Positions 33,529-40,868 of a DNA stretch of 44,937 bases are shown here, piece by piece. The position numbers and the translations under genes were made by a program. Source of the stretch: Bacteroidota bacterium (GTDB lineage Bacteria; Bacteroidota; Bacteroidia; NORP154); contig JACZWC010000040.1 in assembly GCA_022572355.1 (NCBI GenBank), positions 1 to 44,937 on the forward strand. The letters run 5' to 3'. Position 1 is the first letter of the stretch; the number at the start of each line of letters is the position of its first letter. The notes below the pieces were generated by a model. That model ran no database searches and was not told the DNA's origin. It saw only the letters and a program-made list of their open reading frames with translations.

Positions 33529-34497
33529 ATGAGTAAAAATATCATCGAATACCTTAACCTTAAAGAAAACAGATCAAAGCTGGATAAATACTTTGATCAA
33601 GGCAGCTTATTCAAAGATTCAAAGCGTAAACCAAAAGAATGGTCGGAGGAATACTTCAAAAAATACCCCAATAGGATTGATCACGATGAACCTTGGCTAA
33701 CGCTCCTTGGGTTATACTCTGTTTTTGGAGATCAATCTATGCTTAATGACACAGATTCTAGTTACCTGCTAAAAGAGTTATTCGATTCTGCGTTACATCC
33801 GCCAACATTTGAAACTGTAAGCGATGTTACTGTGGAGGTGATACTTCCAGAAATACGCTCCTATTCCGAATATTTGAAATCCACATTCCTCAAAGAAGGA
33901 GCCTATCATCCATACCCCGATAGAAAAAGTATTATTGAAGAGAAATTGAACAAGGAAAAAATGAGTTTGGAGGGAAACACAAATCTCGATGCTTTAATAT
34001 CTGGCTCAGATGTAGATGGCAAGGATAAATTCATATTTATTGAAGCCAAGTACCTTGCCGATGTATCCAAGGATACTACCTACAACACAGTCCGCGATCA
34101 AATTATCAGGAATATTGACGCTGCAATATATTTTATGAGGGAAACTAACGATGAAAAGAATCCAAGAGTAGATGATTTCTGGTTTTACTTACTCACTCCT
34201 GGAATTTTCAGGACCAAATCATTTGGCGGTCCAACAACCAACCCTCTTAAAGTGTATAGACCGGAAAAAAGTCGGCTGTACTGCTATAAAATGGAGGAAT
34301 ACCTAGAGTGGAGAAACATACGTGATGTGCTTCCTCACCAACATCTAAAAGATGAGGAGTGGGAAACTATCGCTAATCACATCGGATGGTTCACTTTTGA
34401 AGAGATGATGGTCGTCTCTAAAAAGTACAGTCTTATACCAGATGCCGCTGAGAAACAGATGATCTACGATTTCTTCGCAGCTCGGTTCATGATCTAG
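33529..34497 (+). CDS. PD-(D/E)XK-like nuclease partner of DUF2779
   Basis: A 322-residue protein with a candidate PD-(D/E)XK active site: D154 in NLDALISGSDVDGKD, then FIFIEAKYLADVS with E172-A-K174. The N-terminal 110 residues and the C-terminal block (EYLEWRNIRDVLPHQHLK, EEMMVVSKKYSLIP) are not recognised. It starts three bases after the DUF2779 stop and was not found elsewhere in the window. The pair looks like a two-gene nuclease operon of unknown role. Confidence 0.6.
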   Translation: MSKNIIEYLNLKENRSKLDKYFDQGSLFKDSKRKPKEWSEEYFKKYPNRIDHDEPWLTLLGLYSVFGDQSMLNDTDSSYLLKELFDSALHPPTFETVSDVTVEVILPEIRSYSEYLKSTFLKEGAYHPYPDRKSIIEEKLNKEKMSLEGNTNLDALISGSDVDGKDKFIFIEAKYLADVSKDTTYNTVRDQIIRNIDAAIYFMRETNDEKNPRVDDFWFYLLTPGIFRTKSFGGPTTNPLKVYRPEKSRLYCYKMEEYLEWRNIRDVLPHQHLKDEEWETIANHIGWFTFEEMMVVSKKYSLIPDAAEKQMIYDFFAARFMI

Positions 34498-34683
34498 CAC
34501 TAAGCAAAGAACTACTCATTGTTCGACAAGATAGTGAGGTCCTAGCTAGCCTAAGTTTTACGCGGAATTGGCTGTCGTATTTCGGTCAAGCGTATTTGGG
34601 AATAGGACAAGAAGTACCCAAAGGAGGGTCTGAACAATTGGAAACTCCCTAAGGTTGCTATCGTTTCATTGTAATGCAAAGAT
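34498..34683. other. Non-coding stretch after the DUF2779 operon
   Basis: No gene visible. The sequence TCGTATTTCGGTCAAGCG near 34577 resembles TCGTATTTCGGTCAAGTGG at 27377, a short recurring intergenic motif of this locus. Ends in an intrinsic terminator. Confidence 0.4.
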
Positions 34684-34716
34684 CCCTGCTGAAATTCAGC
34701 GGGGTTCTTTGTTTTG
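34684..34716 (+). terminator. Intrinsic terminator downstream of the DUF2779 operon
   Basis: CCCTGCTGAA-A-TTCAGCGGGG forms a strong stem with a minimal loop, followed by TTCTTTGTTTT. It lies 187 bases after the stop of the partner gene and is oriented for + strand transcripts. Confidence 0.7.
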
Positions 34717-34726
34717 GAGGCATGAA

Positions 34727-34745
34727 CCGTAGTTGGAAACTACGG
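34727..34745. repeat. REP-like palindrome CCGTAGTT/AACTACGG
   Basis: CCGTAGTT-GGA-AACTACGG with 8-bp arms. A related palindrome (GTCCGTAGT-TTTT-ACTACGGAC) occurs at 43802-43823, both next to island cassettes. Confidence 0.6.
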
Positions 34746-34809
34746 ACAGATGGGGGGGGCGACCGTTATCCCCTGCTTCAATCTTAAGGGGAAGATCATT
34801 GAGGAATAG

Positions 34810-35631
34810 CTAGGAAGAAGCAATAAACTTGTCAAACTCTCGCCAGTGCCCTCCCAATTCTCTCCAAGCTTCTTCAAACTCTGGAATCTCATTCATTTGC
34901 TTTGAAAGACGACCTTCCCATTGAGCTGCGAACTTCGCTTTCTTGCCCGTGACAACTGCGACTAAGTTATCAGGATTCAGATCTTTGAATTTTGCCTTAT
35001 CCTGAAAACAGAACACATAATCTCGGATGTCTTTACCTTCTTTCTCAAGGAGATACCAGATGTCATATAAATCCCGCGGCTCGGTACGTTGCATTAAGGA
35101 ACGTAGCTTCTCAGAGATTACTTCGTCGAGAGAATAACAATGAATTTCATATTCCTCTTCCAAATCATAATAGGGCCGGATAACTGGTTGGGATATAGGT
35201 TCTTCGCACATCATTTCCTTTGGACTAATGTCTACTTTTATCGATTTGTTTTCCGCATTTCCACCCAATGGTCCTATGTAGTGAAGATAAAAACCCAAGT
35301 TACCAGTTGCATGGGGGGCTTCTTTAACAAAGGACAAAGGAATTCTTGCTTCCTCTTCCACCCATTCGCAGACTTCTTGAAATGCGGCGTAGATGACATC
35401 TATATTAAATTCTTCTCCACGCCAGGTAAAGTCTATGTCCTCAGAAAGTCGGTATTCAGGAAAGTAGACTTTACGCAGTACTGTACCCCCTTTGAAAACA
35501 AGATTTTCTAGAAGGAATGGATTAGAGGCAATACCGTATAGTACCCATGATATCACATAGTCCTTCTCTATTTGAACTGCTTGAACTACTTGTGCATTTG
35601 CCTGACTGTGAACTTCTCCTTCTTCTATCAT
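34810..35631 (-). CDS. AbiEii nucleotidyltransferase toxin (type IV TA)
   Basis: A 273-residue AbiEii/AbiGii-family nucleotidyltransferase. Signature segments are FKGGTVLRKVYFP (46-58), RLSEDIDF (61-68) with the paired metal-binding Asp residues, and the C-terminal EKLRSLMQRTEPRDLYDIWYLL. It should modify tRNA or another nucleic acid and arrest growth. The antitoxin gene precedes it by five bases on the same strand, forming an abiEi-abiEii operon. Closely related pairs cause abortive infection. Confidence 0.92.
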   Translation of the reverse strand: MIEEGEVHSQANAQVVQAVQIEKDYVISWVLYGIASNPFLLENLVFKGGTVLRKVYFPEYRLSEDIDFTWRGEEFNIDVIYAAFQEVCEWVEEEARIPLSFVKEAPHATGNLGFYLHYIGPLGGNAENKSIKVDISPKEMMCEEPISQPVIRPYYDLEEEYEIHCYSLDEVISEKLRSLMQRTEPRDLYDIWYLLEKEGKDIRDYVFCFQDKAKFKDLNPDNLVAVVTGKKAKFAAQWEGRLSKQMNEIPEFEEAWRELGGHWREFDKFIASS

Positions 35632-35636
35632 AGTTA

Positions 35637-36455
35637 TTAGGTTGAAATGGAACGCACAGCTTCATCTAGATCAACATTCTCTATTATACTCCACTTTGAA
35701 TTATAATAACCTTGTGGCGGAAAGGCTGGGTCCATAAATATGTAAGACTTCGTAATGTGATATTTTATAAAATCCTGAAGCTGTGGGAAGAGACCCAGAG
35801 CTTCCAGCAAGACACCTAATCGTTTGTACACTGCTTGTACCTGGAATCGCAATAAGTAATCCTGCATCTTTCGAGGATCCAATTCTGATCTTTTACGATA
35901 TATGGCCTTTGTGATTTCGGTGATTCCGCCACCGTCGCTGGGTCGGTACAGACAATCGATGATAGTCTTTTCTAGGTTGCTGACCTCAACTTTGTAGTTC
36001 TTGTCGATCCAGAATTTCTTGTGTCCAAAAAAGAGATCTTCATGCAAGGTAATAAACTGGAATCGCACTTTACCAAACCTTTGCTGGGCAGGCCTTATTT
36101 GGCGGTGTGTAACAACTTGCTCGACTAATGAAGGTTGCGTTATTAGGCCATGGATGTGCATTGCACTGTAAAAGCCTATATAATAATCATCTTTACTTAG
36201 AATTGCTGCTGCCGTTCTGTGCCAATCAGGAAAGTAGTTATAACTATTGCGCTCAAAAGGTATGATATTGTAAAGACCGTCTTTTATGCGTAGGATGAGC
36301 CCCCTTTTCGCCATTGCACTTAATAACTCCCGTAATGTACTATCCTTCAGTTCAGGCATTAGGGCTGCCGCCTCCGCTATGCGGAAGAAATCCATACGTT
36401 GGTCTATTAACAGACTTAGCAACTGAGAGGAACGATATGAGTTATGTTTATTCAT
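35637..36455 (-). CDS. AbiEi family antitoxin (type IV TA)
   Basis: A 272-residue protein with an N-terminal winged helix (FFRIAEAAALMPELKDSTLRELLSAMAKRGLILRIKDGLYNII) and C-terminal AbiEi domain (FYSAMHIHGLITQPSLVEQVVTH, YKVEVSNLEKTIIDCLYRP). Its role is to counteract the toxin and repress the operon. Two inverted repeats lie upstream at 36465-36487 and 36565-36583, matching the known two-site autorepression of AbiEi. The toxin gene follows after five bases. N-terminal sequence resembles, at the domain level, the Fic protein start. Confidence 0.9.
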   Translation of the reverse strand: MNKHNSYRSSQLLSLLIDQRMDFFRIAEAAALMPELKDSTLRELLSAMAKRGLILRIKDGLYNIIPFERNSYNYFPDWHRTAAAILSKDDYYIGFYSAMHIHGLITQPSLVEQVVTHRQIRPAQQRFGKVRFQFITLHEDLFFGHKKFWIDKNYKVEVSNLEKTIIDCLYRPSDGGGITEITKAIYRKRSELDPRKMQDYLLRFQVQAVYKRLGVLLEALGLFPQLQDFIKYHITKSYIFMDPAFPPQGYYNSKWSIIENVDLDEAVRSIST

Positions 36456-36464
36456 TTTAGCTAT

Positions 36465-36487
36465 ACTGCCAGGTTCTACCTGGCAGT
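36465..36487 (-). promoter_or_regulatory. AbiEi operator 1, perfect palindrome
   Basis: ACTGCCAGGT-TCT-ACCTGGCAGT: 10-bp perfect arms, three-base loop, ten bases upstream of the abiEi ATG (36455). Expected binding site of the AbiEi repressor. Confidence 0.8.
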
Positions 36488-36564
36488 TAAGATATAATAA
36501 ATTATATACATATTGCAGATGTGTACGGGAAATTACGATTAAGGTTATGCTATTTTAGTAATAA

Positions 36565-36583
36565 TGCCAGGCCACAGCTGGCA
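36565..36583 (-). promoter_or_regulatory. AbiEi operator 2, diverged palindrome
   Basis: TGCCAG-N7-CTGGCA, the same half-sites as operator 1, about 100 bases farther upstream. Two sites permit cooperative DNA bending by AbiEi as described for this family. Confidence 0.65.
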
Positions 36584-36641
36584 AAATCAATATTATAACA
36601 CATAAAATTGATTTAATTTCCATCTAAATGAAGAATCTTGG

Positions 36642-36788
36642 TTATCCTTGCCTTAGCGCTTCCTTTCCCTGCTCCATTTCACGTAGAAAGCGCAACCCAA
36701 CTCCCGCCTTTTTGGCAAGCATGGGTTGTGTGAGTCGGCTTTGCTTTCGTCTCTTTTTTAAAAATGTAGCGATTTTTTTCTCTTTCAT
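36642..36788 (-). CDS. Orphan truncated HipB-like mini-protein (48 residues)
   Basis: From the same ATG as hipB it encodes MKEKKIATFLKKRRKQSRLT and continues through the first HipB helices, then departs at about codon 46 into an in-frame TAA (…EALRQG). No hipS or hipT follows. It keeps most of the helix-turn-helix but lacks the last helix, so DNA binding is uncertain. It carries its own copy of the four-operator promoter. It may be a relic or a competitor for the same operators. Confidence 0.6.
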   Translation of the reverse strand: MKEKKIATFLKKRRKQSRLTQPMLAKKAGVGLRFLREMEQGKEALRQG

Positions 36789-36969
36789 AATTTTATACCC
36801 TTTCGGGTACGATAAATCATACCCGCGTTTTTTTATACCCTTTCGGGTACAAATATATACATTTTATATCTTTTATACCCTTTCGGGTACAATTTGTTAC
36901 AAAAATCTTTATAATATACCCTTTAGGGTATAAAATATATGATAAGTAGACTTTCTTCAGTCAGGTGCA
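36651..36969 (-). repeat. 319-bp direct repeat, copy 2 (orphan)
   Basis: Gap-free match to 28905-29223 in the same orientation, about 12 mismatches. All four operators are unchanged despite these mismatches. The pair flanks a 7.4-kb segment (29224-36650). Confidence 0.9.
36796..36930 (-). promoter_or_regulatory. Second HipB operator array
   Basis: Palindromes at 36796-36809, 36836-36849, 36876-36889 (TACCCTTTCGGGTA) and 36917-36930 (TACCCTTTAGGGTA), with identical spacings of 40, 40 and 41 bases. HipB made from the intact operon should also bind here. Confidence 0.8.
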
Positions 36970-37289
36970 ACATGCCCTGCATTCATCACTTTCGCTATCA
37001 ACTTCACCAAAGCTTCGCTGGACAAGAAAGCTTCGGCGACACGCGGGCAGTGTGCGAGGCGACAGATAAATTTGGGATTGGGGCACATGAGCTTGCAGTT
37101 TACCAGATGAATAGCTATATTTAGAATACATTAAATCATGCATTATGACAACTAGGAAGGAGATTCGGGAAATAGATATGAAGAGCATCTTTCTGGTATC
37201 CCAACTAACGTTAGGAATGAAAATATAATATTGGGGCTATCTATAGGTTTTCCTACGGACGCTGAGGAAAATTTGGAATTTAACCAATT
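36970..37289. other. Non-coding stretch between orphan hipB promoter and chimeric remnants
   Basis: No gene recognised. Part of it, around GATTGGGGCACATGAG near 37077, resembles GGTTGGGGCAAGAGTATGC near 29360, beyond the end of the 319-bp repeat, suggesting a more diverged extension of that repeat. Confidence 0.4.
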
Positions 37290-37326
37290 AAAAAATTGAT
37301 GCTTTCGAAAAGACCCACACGGACAT
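37290..37326 (+). pseudogene. Hydrolase internal remnant F
   Basis: Thirty-seven bases matching hydrolase codons about 217-229 (IDAFEKTHKDI) with few differences. It stops abruptly at 37327, where GNAT-derived sequence begins, so the junction is chimeric. Confidence 0.7.
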
Positions 37327-37327
37327 T

Positions 37328-37435
37328 ATGGCTTCAATAGGCATGCTCAACAAAAACAATTTTGCACATGACCCGAGCCGTATTGATGAAAACAATAGCC
37401 ACAATCTGATATCTTATTTAACAAAAAGCATTTAA
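37328..37435 (+). pseudogene. GNAT acetyltransferase C-terminal remnant
   Basis: Encodes MASIGMLNKNNFAHDPSRID onward, aligned to the C-terminal end of the RimJ/RimL-type protein at 15974 (VASTRMLTKNNFVHARDRVD). It ends at TAA with 36 codons. The upstream part of a GNAT gene is missing. It is fused directly to hydrolase remnant F. Confidence 0.75.
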
Positions 37436-37495
37436 TTACGTAATATTTATATTAGAGCTGGCAATTATTCAGCATATGACCAAACATTTAAAAAA

Positions 37496-38533
37496 ATGAA
37501 GAAAAATAAGCTATTGTTAAAAGGCGTACAGATAAGTATGCTTCTTTTTTTTACTACTATTGCTATTTCTCAAAGTTGGGACAGTATCCCACTTCCTCCA
37601 GGAGTTGCTCAATTGGGTAGTGGGGGAAATACATTTGAAGGCGCCGGGGGTAATTATGTTTACGTCACCACAAATTTTGGCGCTAATTTATATCAATTTA
37701 ATGGCACTACATGGGACAGTATCCCTCTTCCTCCCGGAGTTACTCAATTAGGTAGTGGAGGAAGTGCATTTGAAGGTGCCGGAGGTAATTATGCCTATGC
37801 CAAAACCAACTTTGGCGCCAACTTGTATCGATTTAACGGTTCTACATGGGATAGTATCCCTCTTCCTCCCGGAGTTACTCAATTAGGTGGTGGTGGAAGT
37901 GCATTTGAAGGTGCCGGAGGTAATTATGCCTATGTCAAGACCAACTCTGGCGCCAATCTGTATCAACTTAATGGCACTGTATGGGACAGTATTCCCCTTC
38001 CTCCCGGAGTTACTCAACTGGGTAGCGGAGGAAGTGCATTTGAAGGTGCCGGGGGTAGCTATGCCTATGCCCGCACTGATTTTGGTGTTAACCTGTATCA
38101 ATTTAATGACTCTACATGGGGCAGTATCCCTCTTCCTCCTGGAGTTACTCAACTAGGAAGTGGAGGAAGTGGGTTTGAAGGTGCAGGAAGTAATTACGCC
38201 TATGCCAAAGCTAACTTTGGGGCTACTTTGTATCGTTATGTCACTATTCCTCCAGCAAGCATAAGGGAAAGCATTTTGTTTAAGAGTGTATCTATCTTCC
38301 CCAACCCGATGAGTGAGACATCATTATTGACTTTCGACACGAAAAGGCAAGGAGATAATAGTGCATTCACCATTGAACTATATGACATTTCCGGACGCCT
38401 GGTATGGAAGAAAACGGCAATAAATTGTTGTAGCTATGAATTGCAAAAAGGCAATTTGAAAAGTGGACTGTATACTGTTTTGGTCTATGACAACAAATCC
38501 ATGATAGGTACTGATAAAATGGTTATTGATTAA
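37496..38533 (+). CDS. T9SS-secreted protein with five 45-residue repeats
   Basis: A 345-residue protein with a signal peptide (KKNKLLLKGVQISMLLFFTT, cleavage near AISQ). It has five 45-residue repeats built on W-D-S-I-P-L-P-P-G-V-T-Q-L-G-S-G-G-S-x-F-E-G-A-G-G-N-Y and F-G-A-N-L-Y-x-x-N. After these come a linker and T9SS type A sorting domain (SIFPNPMSETSLL, LYDISGRLVWKK, KSGLYTVLVYDNK). Middle repeats are nearly identical at DNA level, so they arose recently or are homogenised. It lies inside the accessory island between the hipB repeat and the methyltransferase operon. Function unknown; surface display is inference. Confidence 0.82.
   Translation: MKKNKLLLKGVQISMLLFFTTIAISQSWDSIPLPPGVAQLGSGGNTFEGAGGNYVYVTTNFGANLYQFNGTTWDSIPLPPGVTQLGSGGSAFEGAGGNYAYAKTNFGANLYRFNGSTWDSIPLPPGVTQLGGGGSAFEGAGGNYAYVKTNSGANLYQLNGTVWDSIPLPPGVTQLGSGGSAFEGAGGSYAYARTDFGVNLYQFNDSTWGSIPLPPGVTQLGSGGSGFEGAGSNYAYAKANFGATLYRYVTIPPASIRESILFKSVSIFPNPMSETSLLTFDTKRQGDNSAFTIELYDISGRLVWKKTAINCCSYELQKGNLKSGLYTVLVYDNKSMIGTDKMVID
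37580..38254 (+). repeat. Five tandem 135-bp coding repeats
   Basis: Units start at 37580, 37715, 37850, 37985 and 38120, exactly 135 bases apart. The middle units share long identical stretches, unlike the older 156-bp repeats at 14461. Confidence 0.9.
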
Positions 38534-38799
38534 AATGGATAGAATAAATAACCGGCACACCCTCCTTTAAACGTTCGTTCTTTGAGGCCAAATACTGCGT
38601 TTGCAACGCGTGTAGAGGTTAAACTCTAATGCTTCAGCAAGCACGCTTCGCAATCCGTTGGATTCTGTAACTTGGCTCTACGTGCATAAGGTTAAGCAGC
38701 ATACCTTTTGGCTGCCTTTTCTGCGCCAACTACCTGGGAATGAATTACCTTGGAAATGTGCATGCTCTATGTCCGCAGCAGATGCTATAGACAGCCGGG
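38534..38799. other. Non-coding stretch after the island T9SS gene
   Basis: No gene recognised on either strand. GC content is moderate. It may be decayed coding sequence; the reverse strand has a partial open frame broken by stops. Ends at hydrolase remnant E. Confidence 0.35.
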
Positions 38800-38982
38800 G
38801 CGGAAACCCTCTTGCTGTGGGGAGAAGATGATCTTACTTTCCCTGTACATCTTGCGGAGGAAATGGTAGCACAGTTTAATGATAATTGCACGTTAATCAG
38901 ATTGAAAAATTCATCGTTGCTGCCTCATGAGGAGCAGTATTAGGAAATGAACAGATGTGTCAATGAGTTTTTGGGTAGCTGA
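38800..38982 (+). pseudogene. Hydrolase 3' end remnant E
   Basis: Encodes AETLLLWGEDDLTFPVHLAE onward to FLGS and a stop, aligned to hydrolase codons about 230 to the end. TAG replaces a Glu codon at 38941-38943. It retains the 21 bases lost from remnant D, so D and E decayed independently. Confidence 0.9.
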
Positions 38983-39289
38983 TATGTTGGACATAACATT
39001 AGCTAGAATGAACAAAGGTGTTGTAATGCAAAGGCTGTGCTGCAAGTGACACTGAATGGTCGGATACCTTATTGTTCACAAAAACTAACAATTTTAGATA
39101 TACATTACAACGCATTTTGATACATTTGTTTACCTCCAAAACAGCAACTATATTGACATCCACCAAACACAAATTGAGTTACAAAATAAAAGATAATAAT
39201 CTGGGAGATTACCAAATTATGCATTGGATCGTTACAATTAGAGGGGGATTAACTTTAGCGAAAACTTTCGCTTGAATTGAACTTTTGAC
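38983..39289. other. Non-coding leader of the methyltransferase operon
   Basis: No convincing gene. A 67-codon frame at 39072-39275 lacks family resemblance. The 60 bases before the methyltransferase ATG are AT-rich and probably hold its promoter, but no exact TAnnTTTG is seen there. Confidence 0.4.
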
Positions 39290-40867
39290 ATGTCGAAATT
39301 ACTTACAATAAAGGAAGCTAGTGCTTGGGCTTCGGAATACCTTAAGAAAGAAGTGACAACATCCAATATTTCCTATCTGATAAACTATGGAAGGATATCT
39401 AAAAAGGTCACCGAAGGACGTTCTCAAGTGGTCAAAGAAGAATTGATCAAATACTATGAGAAGAACAACCAAACAAAGGAAGATCGGTGGAAGGACAAAT
39501 TGGGCGAGGATTTAAACTGGACATTGTCTTTCTCTGAATGCAAAGAATCAGAAACCACAAAACATGTTCACCGGTTACACCCTTATAAAGGAAAATTCAT
39601 TCCTCAGTTGGTTGAATATTTCCTCGACGATCACGTGGATGAGTTCAAAACAGAAACATTCTTTAATGAAGGTGATACAGTCTTAGATCCTTTTTGCGGG
39701 TCGGGAACTACTCTGGTGCAAGCGAGTGAATTGGGCATTAATGCAATCGGCATAGATATATCTGCCTTCAATGCTCAGATTAGCAATTCAAAAATTGGAA
39801 GTTACGATCTGAAAGATATTCAAACAACTGCTGAATCTATCACAAATTACTTAGAAGAGTTTATTTCGATGCAAAGAAATACCGACTTCGAGGCAATCTT
39901 GTTTCAAGAACTAAAAGAGTTTAATGATAAGCATTTCCCTACCCCTGAATACAAATACGGGGTAGCGCAAAAAGAAATTGACGAAAAGGTGTATGGACAA
40001 GAAAAGGAATCTAAATTTCTACCTATGTATGAGAAACTTGTTCAGGTTTTTGACATAGTATTAACTCAAGAGCAAAACGATAATTTCTTAGATCGGTGGT
40101 TTTCAACAGTTGTACGTAACGAAATTGATCTTGTATTTAATAGGATTGAAGCTGTGCAAAACCTGGCGACTAAACAAATGCTAAGAATCATATTGAGCAG
40201 AACTATTCGATCTTGTAGAGCCACAACCCACTCTGATTTGGGCACATTATTGGTGCCGCAGCATACTACTTACTACTGCAAGAAGCATGGCAAGATTTGC
40301 AAACCCATATTTTCTATTCTGAGTTGGTGGAAACGTTATACAACGGATACAATAAAAAGATTAGAAGAATTTCATAAGCTAAGAACGGGTACGACACAAA
40401 TTTGCCTTGCCGGAGATAGTAGAAATATTGACCTATTTACTGAATTGGAACCTGAAAACGCTCAATTTGCCAATCATTTGAGAGGGGAAAAGATAGATGG
40501 TATTTTTTCCAGCCCGCCTTACGTTGGATTGATTGATTACCATGAACAACATGCATATTCTTACGATCTATTTGGGATAGGGAGAAAAGATGAACTAGAA
40601 ATAGGCCCACTCTATAAAGGGCAGGGCAAGGCAGCCAAAGAAAGCTATACACAAGCAATTGCTGAGGTATTGAATAACAGTAAAAAGTATCTCAAAGAAG
40701 ATTATAACGTCTTTCTGGTGGCAAATGATAAAAACGGACTATACCCCAAAATTGCTGAATTGGCTGGAATGAAAATCGTAAACCAGTATAAACGCCCTGT
40801 TTTGAATAGGGTAGAGAAAGATAGAGCTGCTTATGCTGAGATAATATTTCACTTGAAACAAATATAA
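39290..40867 (+). CDS. DNA methyltransferase with N-terminal HTH, SPPY type
   Basis: A 525-residue protein. Residues 1-58 resemble an excisionase-type helix-turn-helix (LTIKEASAWASEYL, NISYLINYGRISKKV). Then come HPYKGKF (97-103, motif X-like), the SAM motif DPFCGSGT (133-140), a long central region likely the target-recognition part, and SPPY (408-411, motif IV). SPPY suggests N4-cytosine methylation, though N6-adenine cannot be excluded. Motif I before motif IV with the recognition region between gives an alpha-like order. It is the first gene of an operon with AIPR, a small HTH and a TdeIII-like nuclease. Confidence 0.88.
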   Translation: MSKLLTIKEASAWASEYLKKEVTTSNISYLINYGRISKKVTEGRSQVVKEELIKYYEKNNQTKEDRWKDKLGEDLNWTLSFSECKESETTKHVHRLHPYKGKFIPQLVEYFLDDHVDEFKTETFFNEGDTVLDPFCGSGTTLVQASELGINAIGIDISAFNAQISNSKIGSYDLKDIQTTAESITNYLEEFISMQRNTDFEAILFQELKEFNDKHFPTPEYKYGVAQKEIDEKVYGQEKESKFLPMYEKLVQVFDIVLTQEQNDNFLDRWFSTVVRNEIDLVFNRIEAVQNLATKQMLRIILSRTIRSCRATTHSDLGTLLVPQHTTYYCKKHGKICKPIFSILSWWKRYTTDTIKRLEEFHKLRTGTTQICLAGDSRNIDLFTELEPENAQFANHLRGEKIDGIFSSPPYVGLIDYHEQHAYSYDLFGIGRKDELEIGPLYKGQGKAAKESYTQAIAEVLNNSKKYLKEDYNVFLVANDKNGLYPKIAELAGMKIVNQYKRPVLNRVEKDRAAYAEIIFHLKQI

Positions 40868-40868
40868 T

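Noticed and set aside
39072..39275. 67-codon frame upstream of the methyltransferase
   Set aside because: No family features, basic low-information sequence, and it lies in the operon leader; likely chance.
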